The notes under the pieces: generated by a model
The model's input: the letters and a program-made list of their open reading frames with translations, nothing else
Told to the model about the DNA's origin: nothing
Database searches by the model: none
Shown: one piece after another, positions 45,001-55,013 of the stretch
Layout of the letters: every line of letters starts with the position of its first letter
How positions within the stretch are numbered: position 1 is the stretch's first letter
NCBI GenBank assembly: GCA_021495925.1
Contig: JAKEKT010000007.1
Coordinates: 372,001-436,000 of the forward strand
DNA from: Diplodia intermedia
Taxonomy: Eukaryota; Ascomycota; Dothideomycetes; Botryosphaeriales; Botryosphaeriaceae
Direction: 5' to 3'
DNA: 64,000 bases
Made by a program: the position numbers and the translations under genes

Positions 45001-48000
45001 CCAGAGAGCGCAGATGCAGGCTCGCTGTGCTGATCACGGCCGCGCCGCCACCGCCGTGGCTGCTCGGCCAGCCTGCCAGCCTGCAGCAGCGATCCCGATC
45101 ATCAACGAGGAGCCCGCCAGCCGCTGTTGTCCATTGCTGCCGGGCCTTGTTGGCGCGGTCTGACGTACCTGTACACAGGGTGCGTGGTGGCCAGGACGGG
45201 AGCGCAGGACGCAGCGACCACAATAGCACCTGGCCCTGCGCGTCCCACGGATGACGGATGGGGCCGTTGCGCTGCACGCCAACAGCCACAGCTGTCTGCA
45301 TTGACGTCAAGGGCTTCGCGCACCGCTGCGTCCGGTCGTCCGCCGGCTCGAGCAATGGCGGTGGCTCAAGGACAGTTCATGCGGCAGCGCAGATCAGGGT
45401 TTGCCGCCGAGCAAAGGACGTTGGCAGAGCTCCTGTCCGCAGCCAGCGTTGCCATTGGAGCGCATTCGCTGCAGCGTGGGGACGGCTTGATACGTCGGGC
45501 CCGGCGGCGGCGCCGCAGCAGCACGGCGGGGCAGGCCGCGGCGGCGAACGCGCTCAATGCAGCGGTGGTCGCAATTGTTATTGAGGGAGCGCGCATCTCA
45601 CGGCTCTGCTGCAGGATCAGGTCGTTTGTGCACCCATCCAGGTCGATCTCCGGCGGCGCAGGTCTGCGAAAACAAGGGATAAGTGCCCGACTGCACGTCA
45701 ATCGTCAGCAGGCAGGAGGATCGTCTTGTCCGAGGCTAGCAGCAACGACGTTATGACATCCGCCGGGGCGCATCTCAACCGTTTATCACAGCATCGCCAC
45801 ACGGATATCCTTTTGCGCAGTCTTGCGTCTGGCATCCGGCTTCCGGGTGGGCCGCCAGGGCTGCCTCGGACGACATGCACGAGACAAAAGCGGGACGGCT
45901 CGAGAGGGCGAGAGGCTCCATCGCTAATTTCCGCCGCCTGAACCACAGTTTCGCCGGCGTGCAGAAAGATGATGCACTTCTCAAAATATGTACAGCCCAC
46001 TTCGCGCGAAACGCCCCACTTGCCGCCTTTGGAGCGATCTTATCGGCTCTGCCTGCTGGGTAGCGTAAGCGCGCCCCTTGGCCTGGGCGCCGCGGGCGGC
46101 CAGTTGGGGCCGGGCCCCGTCGTCGCAGGTAGGTTGGCTGCTGGCTCTCCCGCGCCTGCCTGCCTTCCACAGTCCGCCGCCGCCCGCCGCCAGAGCGCGC
46201 GAGGTATCGAGACAACGCTCGCCAGCGGCCGCGTCCCCTTCTGGGGCTGAGCCCGGCGTGCCTTGAAACGCCGCCTGGGAGATCCTTGCATCCGGGCGAG
46301 CAGCCCCATCGTCCAAGCACCGTGCGGCTCGAGCGTAGCCTCACGCCGCCAGGACCCTCCCTGACTTCGCTGCAAACATCGGCCTCGCAACCTGGGCCGT
46401 GGGATGCGGAGAGAGCGTCCAGGGCTGCCGGATCGCACGCCGATCGAGGCTAATCGAAACAAAAGTTTCCACTCGCGCTCGACAAGGCCAGCGAAGAAGA
46501 GCACGCGAGCTGAGCGCTCACGAGCCTCGACCGGAACCTTGGGCCATTCTGACTTTGCTTGCAGCCGGTTTCAGCTGCGGGCTCTCAGCCGCGCATGGGT
46601 GAGCCATTGCTTTGCGGCGGCGTGCTGCAGCAACAGTCAGAGAGTGTGGATAGAAAAGATGAGAGATGCGTGCTTTAGCTCTGGAAAGCCGCTCACGCCG
46701 CGGTTAGGGTGGGCGTAAAGAGGCCATTCAGGGCGAATCAGAGGCGGAAGGGCTTGATCGCTGACATATCAAATCCTCCACTACGCGGTCTGGATTTAAT
46801 CCTTAGAGGCTACGAACAACGTCTCGATGGCGAGATGTCTGCGATTGGCCTAGCTTGTGCTGTTTGCTGCCGTGGCACCTCTTGCCTGCATGAACCACCC
46901 GTCTCGCCCTTCTACCATTCCAACCTCCACTCTTGGCACCGCGTTCCTCCATTGCGCGGATCACCAGAAAGAGATCTCATGCTCTCATGACGCGGACAGA
47001 GCATCGAGGGTACTGTTCATCGTCCCAAGAAAGCATGGCTCACCTCAGCCCTAGTGAGAGCGCAGCACAGATGAAACGAACAACATTATCAGCAGAAGTC
47101 ATCGCAGCATCCACAAGTCACTCCACGCCTGCAACCGAGGATTGTAGCAGAAAGTCTTGGTGGCCCCGGAGCATAAAGTCTTCTAACCACGAAAGCACTC
47201 TGCAGCGTCTTGCTCGGTTCTCTTACACCCGCCATCCGCGCTGGCCAGAAGAAAGGCAAAAGGCAGCGCCAAGTAGTCTTACATCCTGCAGTGATCGGCC
47301 GTGCAGCTCCAGATCGCTATTGGACCCCAGTGCGCGAGAGATGTTAGAGGGAAAGAGTGACGCGAGAGCGGGCCGGCTGGCAGAAGAGAGAACACGCAAG
47401 CCGGGTGGTGAGCGTGAGCTGACCGTCATCCAATCGACGGCAGCCGTCATTCTGAAACAAGCAGCGTGCAGCACCCGCAGTCCCCAGCGGCCGGTAGATC
47501 CTGTGCCACCCGGACGGAGAGATGACATCGAGCTGCAGTCAACTACAACGAGGGAAAGTCCAACGGGTGACCAACTGCAACGCGTGCCGTCGTAACTTTC
47601 CATTCGTGCGACGTGCAGTCAACCTGTCAGGTGCTCCTATTTCGGAAGTTTAGCCTTCCATTGCCGTGATCAACCAACACGTGGTGGTTTGCATCCATGG
47701 CTTTGCGGTTTCCTGTTTGCTTGGCTGTTGGTGTCTCTCGTCCCCCAGATCAGCGGAAGCTGTTCCGACGCGGCGTAGAGTTGCCCTCCGTTATCCAACC
47801 TCACCTTTCTCTTCTCATTTGTCTTATGTCTTACATTCTTCATGGATCCGCAATGAAGAAGTCCTCGTTTGATGGCCGTGACATTCGAACCCTGGAATAT
47901 CAGGTGCGATATGGTCAGCGATCAAGCCGGCAAAACAGATCTACGAAAGCCTAAGCAGGATCGATATAGCCTAGAATGAGTTTGCTACATTGCAGCTTGC

Positions 48001-48653
48001 ATCCGCCTCCCGCCATGCTCCGCATCTCGCATCCATCCTGGCCGTCCTCAGAAACCCTTCTGAGGAAATAAGCCTGCACGAATTGCTTCTGCAGCTGTGA
48101 GTCTAGCGCATATTCACGGCTGCAGAGACAACCAATCAAGACGATCCTCCTGTGTTTAAGTCTGAGTCAGTCAAACAGTCGCACGTGTTGTGGCTTACTG
48201 GTGCCCATCTCGTACGAAGTGAGTGATTTCAAGCAGCTGTGGCGCGTGGCCAGGTGCATGGCCGGGACCGACGATGAGCCTAGGTGCATGAACACATCAA
48301 GCTAGTAGGGGAAGGAATGGTAATTGGGCTTTGTACTCTTCAGCATTCTCGGAAGGGACGAAGGTGTGGAACAAATTGGCGATTTTGGACCCGTTGCACG
48401 TATGCAGGTTTGAAACAATATTGCAGTGTCAGCCAAGAGAACCAGGCAAACGTGGAGTAACCGCATCGGCCAAAATCCAGGTCAGTTTTGAGACTTTGCT
48501 TGTCAATTGACTCAGGAAAGCCCGAATGCTACCTGGCAATGCCAGTACTTATGGTGATTTTTCCATCTTCAAGAACACTCGAACGCCTTCTGCCTCTGAA
48601 CGCCATCCCATGCAGAAATTCCTCAGTCCTCAATCAACCCAGCCGGGTCAACC
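42021..48653. other. Very long gene-poor region upstream of the zinc-finger gene
   Basis: 6.6 kb with no supported gene, between the transcription factor start and the NOP16 3' end. The 42-46.5 kb part is GC-rich with overlapping chance frames on all strands; 46.5-48.6 kb is nearer average composition. None of the frames shows domains or splice-linked continuity. A long regulatory region or spliced 5' UTR for the transcription factor, or non-coding RNA, is possible. One 19-mer (43707-43725) matches 10211-10229 with a single mismatch, and a weaker relative lies near 45233. Confidence 0.55.
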
Positions 48654-49405
48654 CTACTCTTGCTGAGACTTGCGCCACTTCTCGACCCTCTTCTTGATGT
48701 CCGCGGCGGTCTGCTGCATCGGATTGAGCTTCATGTCCCTACTCATCTTCCCGTAATCATCCCCGTACTTGCCCACCAGCCGCTCGATCCACTCGACCTC
48801 GCGCTCCGACTGCTTGCGCGGCGCCTTGCGCTTGCCGCCGGAAGCAGCGAGCTCCTCGAGCTGCCGGACCACGGCGTTGGCGCTCTTGCCCGCGGTCGCG
48901 GGGTCGACGGCGGGCGCGTCGTGCTCGGTGATGCCCTGCCACTCGGCCTCGTCGGCGTCGAGCTCGTTGAGCGGGTCGTTCAGCGGGTTCGGGCGCGCGC
49001 TGCCGTCGTCGACGAGGCGCATCTCGCCCGTCTCCGGGTCGCGCTCGATGCGCGCCTCGGCCGTCTTCGCGGCACTCACGTTCGCGCGGTTCTTGGGGTT
49101 CACGGCGAGCGGAGCGGCGGCGTTGTGGGGCGTGTCGAGGTTGTTGGCCGTCTTCTCGACGCCGCCCGTTACGGCGTTCAGCTTGGTGGTGAGGCCGAGG
49201 CGGCGGTAGTTCTGGGTGAGGGTTTCATGCTTGTTCCTGGAGGAAAGCAGTCAGTGACTGGTTGTGTGCAGGTTGCAGGGCGGAGGTGACCGTACCAGTT
49301 GGCGGCGATGATGGGGTTGTTCAGGACTCTCTTCTTCGACTTGGGCTTCTTGCGGACTTTGGAGATAGACGAGCGGTTTTTCCGCTTCTGGAGTTCGCGA
49401 CCCAT
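48654..49405 (-). CDS. NOP16: Nucleolar 60S ribosome biogenesis protein Nop16
   Basis: Constituent of pre-60S particles in the nucleolus. Two exons on the minus strand: 49405-49296 and 49236-48654, giving 230 residues; intron 59 bp (GTACGG donor). The start MGRELQKRKNRSSISKVRKK is a basic nucleolar-type N-terminus, followed by NPIIAANW, joining to NKHETLTQNYRRLGLTTKLN in exon 2. The family's C-terminal signature is present: SEREVEWIERLVGKYGDDYG then KMSRDMKLNPMQQTAADIKK and RVEKW. Length matches fungal Nop16. Divergent from the ZIP transporter with 204 bp between start codons. Confidence 0.94.
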
Positions 49406-49609
49406 GGCTGCTGCGGAGAGGAGTGGTAGAGTGCTGTCGCCAACTTTTCCCCGGAACCCTTGAAGTTTTGCGCTATCGATAAGAAATGCGGATTACATAA
49501 GTGCAGTCTAGCTTCGTATCTCCGAGATGACGCTCGGCAGCTGGGCAGCTTACTCTTCAGCTGCGATAGCGGAGTGCGCTCCTTCTCCGCACACATCCAC
49601 TCCGGCAAG
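49406..49609. promoter_or_regulatory. Bidirectional promoter, NOP16 / ZIP transporter
   Basis: Only 204 bp between two divergent ATGs, so core promoters and 5' UTRs must share this space. No TATA seen. Confidence 0.65.
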
Positions 49610-51001
49610 ATGATTTCGAGGAGGTCATTGGCAATTCTAGCGCTGCTGGCCGTCTGCGCCTTCTGCCAAGCAGCTGCTGAACTCCGCGTCGAGACGACCG
49701 ACCAAAAGATCCCCGCAGCTCAGCTTTCGCCCGCTCAAATCGAGCACAAGCTCCAGGTACGGCCTTCTTCCCCTCCACGCTTTGGCGGAAGATAGCGGGA
49801 AATGGCCAATTGCACCCTGCAGGTGACTCGCGCTTAACTGTCCTTAGGAATGCCCCATCGTTGAAGAGCTGAATGCTCACAAGACTGCGACCGCCCCGCC
49901 CACCGGAAGCTTGACATCGCGCGTTTTCGCCGTTCTCTTCCCAGGCAGCCCCGCTGTTAATGCCCTCCTCGCGACTCTGTACATCTCGGGTCCTCCAAAC
50001 TTCTTGCTGGCCCTATGCCCTCCCAACATCGATCCGTCTTCGCTCAGCGTCATGGTCGCTTTCGCTGTGGGTGGGCTAATGGGCGATACATTGTTCCATC
50101 TACTGCCTGAGATTTTCCTTGGCGAGGATGAGCCCGACAGCGTCAAGTTCGTAATGCTTGAGCCAAACAAAAATCTTCTATTGGGAGTGGCTATTATGGT
50201 TGGGTTTATGACCTTCGTTGCCATGGACAAGGGACTCAGGATTGCGACTGGAGGCGAGGATCTCCATGACCATTCTCATGGCCACGGTCATGCGCATGAG
50301 GAGAAGCCTACTGCTTCTTCCAGTGGTGTCGAAGCCAAGGGCGAATCCACACTTCGGTCCCGAAAGTCCGAGTCCAGCGCAACCGTCTCGGCGCCAGCAA
50401 AGAAAGAAGAGCCGTCATCCAGTGTTAAACTTGGGGGCTATCTCAACCTCATTGCTGACTTCAGTCACAACATCACTGACGGAATTGCGCTGTCTTCATC
50501 CTTCTACGCTTCTCCGACACTCGGGGCAACCACTACCGTCGCCGTGTTCTTTCACGAGATTCCACATGAGGTTGGTGACTTCGCGCTCTTGGTCCAATCA
50601 GGCTTCAGCAAGCGTGCCGCTATGGGTGCTCAGTTTGTCACTGCCGTCGGTGCTTTCTTAGGCACGCTGATTGGCATTGCTGTCCAAGAACTCGGTGGTT
50701 CCTCTACTGGCGCTTCTGCGGGATCATCTGGCGCTCCAGGCCTCTTTGGCACCAGCCTTCAGTGGGGCGACATGCTGCTTCCTTTCACCGCCGGTACCTT
50801 TCTTTACGTTGGCACCGTCGCCGTCATTCCGGAATTGCTGGAAACGGGCCCCGACAAGGGCGCAGAAGTCAAGAAGATTTTGACGCAGTTCGTTGCTATT
50901 GCTACTGGTGCTGGCATTATGCTTGCGTAAGTGCCTTTCTCCCCATTCGTTACCCCAGATTACAACACGTGCTAACATCTTGCAGTATCTCCTGGTCCTA
51001 A
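49610..51001 (+). CDS. YKE4: ZIP-family zinc transporter, ZIP7/Yke4-type
   Basis: Zinc exporter of the secretory pathway (SLC39A7/Yke4 group, ER/Golgi to cytosol). Three exons: 49610-49756, 49848-50926 and a 16-bp last exon 50986-51001, giving 413 residues. N-terminal signal peptide (RRSLAILALLAVCAFCQAAA). Transmembrane helices include VMVAFAVGGLMGDTLFHLLP and LLLGVAIMVGFMTFVAM. A His-rich loop (DHSHGHGHAHEE) precedes a disordered linker. Metal-site helices carry DFSHNITDGIAL and FFHEIPHEVGDFALL, the HNxxDG and HEIPHE signatures of this subgroup. The microexon replaces a premature stop after GIMLA with ISWS. Subcellular site is inferred from the family and signal peptide. Confidence 0.93.
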
Positions 51002-51766
51002 AAACCCACGGTGTATGATTGCGAGGCATTATTCGATATAGAAAAGTGAGGCTAAAAGTAATTAGCCAGAAGGTGACGAGTTGAAGCTGTAAGTTATTGT
51101 AGAGCATGATCCACATGTAGAGAATCTGAATAAGAGGAAAACCACGGTATCAATGAATATACACCCCTACATACATGCGATGCAACACTTCTCAATTCCT
51201 TTGTCACCTGGTATCGACCTCAACTACCTGTGTAAGTAGAGTACAGTCTCCCAGACAATTCGCATTTGGGAAAGGTCAAATCGTCTCGCAACCAACTGTG
51301 GTACGACCAAGTCCGGCGGCGGGGCCAAGCTCGTCGATCCGCCGGGGCAAGCTTTGAGGCTGACGGACCGCGGAACCGACTCACCGAAACAGGACCTGAT
51401 GTTCATCCACCAGGGTTGGGCCTGGCGATGACGGCGACACAGTTGGCCTGATGACGATGAGGAGATGTTGCAGCCGAATACGAACTTTCTCGATCGATTA
51501 TCTCGTGCGAGGCGGAGAATTTCCTGGTAAACGTCGTCGACCGCTACAAAAATGGTCTGAATGCGGGGCATGATTGGACCGAAGCGGGGAAGCATCTCCA
51601 CAGATCGACGAAACCCAAGCCGCTCCCGCACGCTTCCGAGTCTACCTTTCAGCCTGAATGGAGAGGAGAGCTTCTTAGACGTAATGGTGCATGAGGTACC
51701 GCACCGTACTTTGACATAAATTGGACGAACATTCGCCAATTGATACTACAGGTCCAACACATCATC
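51002..51766. other. Intergenic region
   Basis: 765 bp between the zinc transporter and the GH31 gene. A 171-codon minus-strand frame (51224-51739) lies here but has no recognised domain and overlaps the GH31 promoter. No clear TATA. Confidence 0.55.
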
Positions 51767-53995
51767 ATGTGGTCTCCAACTACTCCTCTGCTGTGTAGTC
51801 TCGCACTGACAGTGGCCGCAACTTCTCAGAATGCTAGCTCCGCTTACTTCGCCCCCAATTCCACAGGCTTTCTGATGAGACACGGATGGGAGAATGTCCT
51901 TGTCCAACCTGTCGGCTACGACGGATTCCGCGTCCGGGCATGGCCGTTCCGACCTCCCAACGGCAATGAGATCAGCTTCCTCTACGACCCACCTCTCGAG
52001 GGCCCCGAAAACGGCCAGGCTCACGGCTTCAGCCACGACTTCACCACCAATGGCAACCAGAGTGCCATCATCCGGAACGGGAATATCATTGTTAAGACGT
52101 ACGGTCTCGACGGTGCCCACTACCGCCTAGCATTCTACCGCATCGAGGCCGATGGGTCGGAGACGCTGCTCACCAACGAGTTCAACCCGGTCAAAGCACT
52201 GAATCCACGCTACTATTCCTGGACCAGTACCGGCTACGAGTTCTCGGCCGCCTTTTCCTTCAGCACCACTGCGGACGAGCAGATCTTCGGGACGGGCACG
52301 CAGCAGGACTTCATGGTCAACAAAAAGGGCTCCGTCATCGACCTGGTCAACTTCAACTCATACATCCCGACGCCGCTCTTCATGTCGAGCCGCGGCTACG
52401 GCTTCATCTGGAACTCGCCGGCGCAGGGGCGCATGGAGTTCGGCGCGCGCCGCAACAAGTTCACGGCCGACTCGACGACACTAGTCGACTACGTCATCGT
52501 GTCGGCGCCCGAGGGCGACTACGACGCACTGCAGCGCAAGCTGTCCGCCCTCACGGGGCGCGCGCCGTCGCCGCCGGATTTTTCGCTGGGTTACCTGCAC
52601 TCGAAGCTGCGGTACGAAAACCAGACGGAGGTGGTGCAACTCGCTCAAAACTTCCACGACCGCGGCATCCCAGTCTCCATGATCGTCGTCGACTACGAGT
52701 CGTGGGCGCAGAACGGCGACTGGGGGCTGGATCCGGCGCTGTGGCCCGACGTGGCGGCCATGGCGGCGCAGGTCAAGAACCTGACGGGCGCCGAGATGAT
52801 GGCCTCGCTGTGGCCGGCCGTCGAGGACGACAGCGAGAACTACGCCGAGATGATGCAGGACGGGCTGCTCGCGGCGACCATGTCCGGCCCCGGCACGACG
52901 GATTCGTGGAATGGCAGCTACATCAGGAACTACGACGCCACGAACCCGCGCGCGAGGGAGTTCCTGTGGAAGACGCTGAAGCGGAACTACTACGACAAGG
53001 GCGTCAAGAACTTCTGGATCGACCAGGCCGATGGCGGGGCGCTGGGGGAGGCGTGGGAGAACAACGGGCAGACATCGTACATCCAGTCCATTCCCTTCCC
53101 GCTCCCGCAGGTGCTGTACCATGCCGGCACCCAGGCCTCGGTCGGGAAGCTCTACCCCTGGGCCCACCAGCAAGCCATCGAGGAAGGAACCCGCAACGCC
53201 ACCGGCAAAGAGATGGGCGCCCCGTGCGACTACGTCTCGCTCAGCCGGTCCGGCTACATCGGCTCGCAGCGCTTCTGCAGCATGATCTGGTCGGGCGACA
53301 CCGAGGCCAGCTGGGAGGTGCTGGGCAACCAGATCCCGAACGCGCTGTCGGCGGGCAGCACGGGGTGGTCGTGGTACACGGTGGACGCGGGCGGCTTCCA
53401 GCCGGACCCGGCCATCGAGTGGTCCAACAACGTCGACCGGCCGCAGTACCGCGAGCTGTACGTGCGCTGGCTGCAGTGGACCGCCTTCCTGCCCTTCATG
53501 CGCAACCACGGCTCGCGCGCCTGCGACGTCCAGCGCGCCTTCACCTGCGACAACGAGCCGTGGGCGTACGGCGCCCGGAACACGCCCACCATCGTCGCCT
53601 ACATCGAGCTGCGCTACCGCCTCGCCCCCTACGTGCGCGCCCTCTTCGACGCCTTCTCCCGCTCCGGCCGCCAGATCCTGAGGCCGCTGTTCATGGATTT
53701 CGGCAGGACCGACGGCAACGTCATGGCTTGGACCAGGGAGAACAGGAACGTTACCACCCAGCAGTACATGTTCGGCCCGCGCCTGCTCGTCGCCCCCGTC
53801 GTGCTGCCCAACGTGACCGAGTGGCCGGTGTATCTGCCGAAGACGTCGGAGGCGGGGGAGAAGCCGTGGACGTATTGGTGGACGAACGAGACGTTTGCGG
53901 GCGGCCAGACGGTCAATGTGAGCGCGCCGCTGGAGCATATCCCCCTGTTCCACCTGGGCAGTAGGGAGGATATCTTTGCAGGGGACGTGTTTTGA
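51767..53995 (+). CDS. Secreted glycoside hydrolase family 31 enzyme
   Basis: Single exon, 742 residues from the ATG at 51767 (MWSPTTPLLCSLALTVAATS), which gives a clean signal peptide; the frame is open a little further upstream but without an ATG. GH31 retaining alpha-glycosidase: DFSLGYLHSKLRYENQ and VSMIVVDYESWAQNGDWGLD lead into the catalytic barrel, the likely nucleophile is Asp419 in FWIDQADGG, and the acid/base is likely Asp511 in MIWSGDTEASW, followed by WTAFLPFMRNHGSRACD. The nucleophile context differs from the WIDMNE of classical fungal maltases and from the TDFGE of bacterial alpha-xylosidases, so substrate (alpha-glucoside, alpha-xyloside or other) is open. Numerous NxS/T sequons. 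Strong third-position G/C in the 3' half. Extracellular. Confidence 0.9.
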   Translation: MWSPTTPLLCSLALTVAATSQNASSAYFAPNSTGFLMRHGWENVLVQPVGYDGFRVRAWPFRPPNGNEISFLYDPPLEGPENGQAHGFSHDFTTNGNQSAIIRNGNIIVKTYGLDGAHYRLAFYRIEADGSETLLTNEFNPVKALNPRYYSWTSTGYEFSAAFSFSTTADEQIFGTGTQQDFMVNKKGSVIDLVNFNSYIPTPLFMSSRGYGFIWNSPAQGRMEFGARRNKFTADSTTLVDYVIVSAPEGDYDALQRKLSALTGRAPSPPDFSLGYLHSKLRYENQTEVVQLAQNFHDRGIPVSMIVVDYESWAQNGDWGLDPALWPDVAAMAAQVKNLTGAEMMASLWPAVEDDSENYAEMMQDGLLAATMSGPGTTDSWNGSYIRNYDATNPRAREFLWKTLKRNYYDKGVKNFWIDQADGGALGEAWENNGQTSYIQSIPFPLPQVLYHAGTQASVGKLYPWAHQQAIEEGTRNATGKEMGAPCDYVSLSRSGYIGSQRFCSMIWSGDTEASWEVLGNQIPNALSAGSTGWSWYTVDAGGFQPDPAIEWSNNVDRPQYRELYVRWLQWTAFLPFMRNHGSRACDVQRAFTCDNEPWAYGARNTPTIVAYIELRYRLAPYVRALFDAFSRSGRQILRPLFMDFGRTDGNVMAWTRENRNVTTQQYMFGPRLLVAPVVLPNVTEWPVYLPKTSEAGEKPWTYWWTNETFAGGQTVNVSAPLEHIPLFHLGSREDIFAGDVF

Positions 53996-55013
53996 GGGTA
54001 AGAGGGAAGTGCGTGGCTGTTCGTTCCGATGGGGTGCGGGACTGGAAGAACCCATGCTGGACAGATTTGCTCCATAATGATGTACCTATTGTAGATACTG
54101 TGTTATGAGATAATTTTGATAATGAGCCAGACGTGCTCTTTTGATCGGAGTAAAAAGAAAAAAGGAAAAGATAAAAAGCCCACCGTGCCGTTTCATGTCT
54201 AGACATCTATATACAATATAGAAACTAAAACCTACATCTGGATATCATCTCCGATTACCTCTTTAGGAAATTCTCAGAAAACTTACATCTACGTCTCGAT
54301 GTTTACCTCCACTATCCATGTAGAAGAGCCTAAACCATCCGCGTCTACAATGGGGATAGTAACGTGGTAGAGGAGTTAGATGACGAGTCGTGCGGGCTGG
54401 CCTATTTGGACGACTCCATGAGCCATCAGAATAAGAAGGCGAGGGCCATGTTAAAAACTTTGTCGTGGTAAGCGGTTTAAACTTCTATGGAGATTTGGGT
54501 CGACTCGCGCTCCCACAAGACGCGCGCCACTTACCTGGCTATACATGTTAGTGAGCGTCGTGCTTAACACTTCAAGCTTAAGACCCATTAGATCGAGGAA
54601 ATGCGTAACAGAGTAGCCGCAGCGCTCGTACACCAGCCAATAGACATGTTCACTATCTTTTTTTCTTTTGAAAAAAAAAGGAGAGATAGCCGAGACGCTT
54701 TTATACTCAAAACGTCATAAAATCGACGAGCGTTTTCATAGCAACGTCGTTAAGCAGCAGATTCACTCCTCGGTATGATTCTCACAAACGATTAGTTGAA
54801 GCCCCGTATTTCCATCATCTGGGCTAACATGCGAACCTCGATGGACTGAAAGCCAACGCTTACTTCGGGATCGCTCTGAACAATTAACGGTTATCTGAAA
54901 AGTACTGTTTACAGCTGATTTCGAGTTTCGATATCTCACTCCTGTTCTAAGATCATACTCCACCCATCTAAATCTCTTTCTACAAAGATCAGCATCTCCG
55001 CAGCGCTGGTGCA
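53996..55013. other. AT-richer intergenic region, possible relic
   Basis: 1 kb between convergent genes that is visibly more AT-rich than the rest of the window, with TA-rich words and an imperfect T/A palindrome at 54653-54689. No intact gene. A decayed mobile element is possible but no transposase or terminal repeats were recognised. Confidence 0.45.
54653..54689. repeat. Imperfect T/A-rich palindrome
   Basis: CTATCT plus a T-rich arm is mirrored by an A-rich arm ending AGATAG. The outer 6 bp are exact complements; the inner T7CT4 / A9GG runs pair with mismatches. Function unknown. Confidence 0.6.

Noticed and set aside
47880..47900. Possible tRNA B-box (GGGTTCGAA on the minus strand)
   Set aside because: No matching A-box, T-arm stem or acceptor stem could be built around it. 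Other TTCGA-type hits in the window failed in the same way.
51224..51739. 171-codon minus-strand frame upstream of GH31
   Set aside because: No domain, and it occupies the GH31 promoter. Chance frame is more likely, though a relic gene cannot be excluded.
52481..54055. 524-codon minus-strand frame opposite the GH31 gene, and a 420-codon plus-strand frame
   Set aside because: Both are shadows from strong G/C bias at third codon positions in the GH31 coding sequence; the translations are Arg/Gly/Ala-rich without motifs.
54451..54633. Minus-strand frame (YERCGYSVTHFLDLMGLKL…) as a transposase fragment
   Set aside because: No catalytic motif, terminal repeats or second fragment could be recognised; too short to support.
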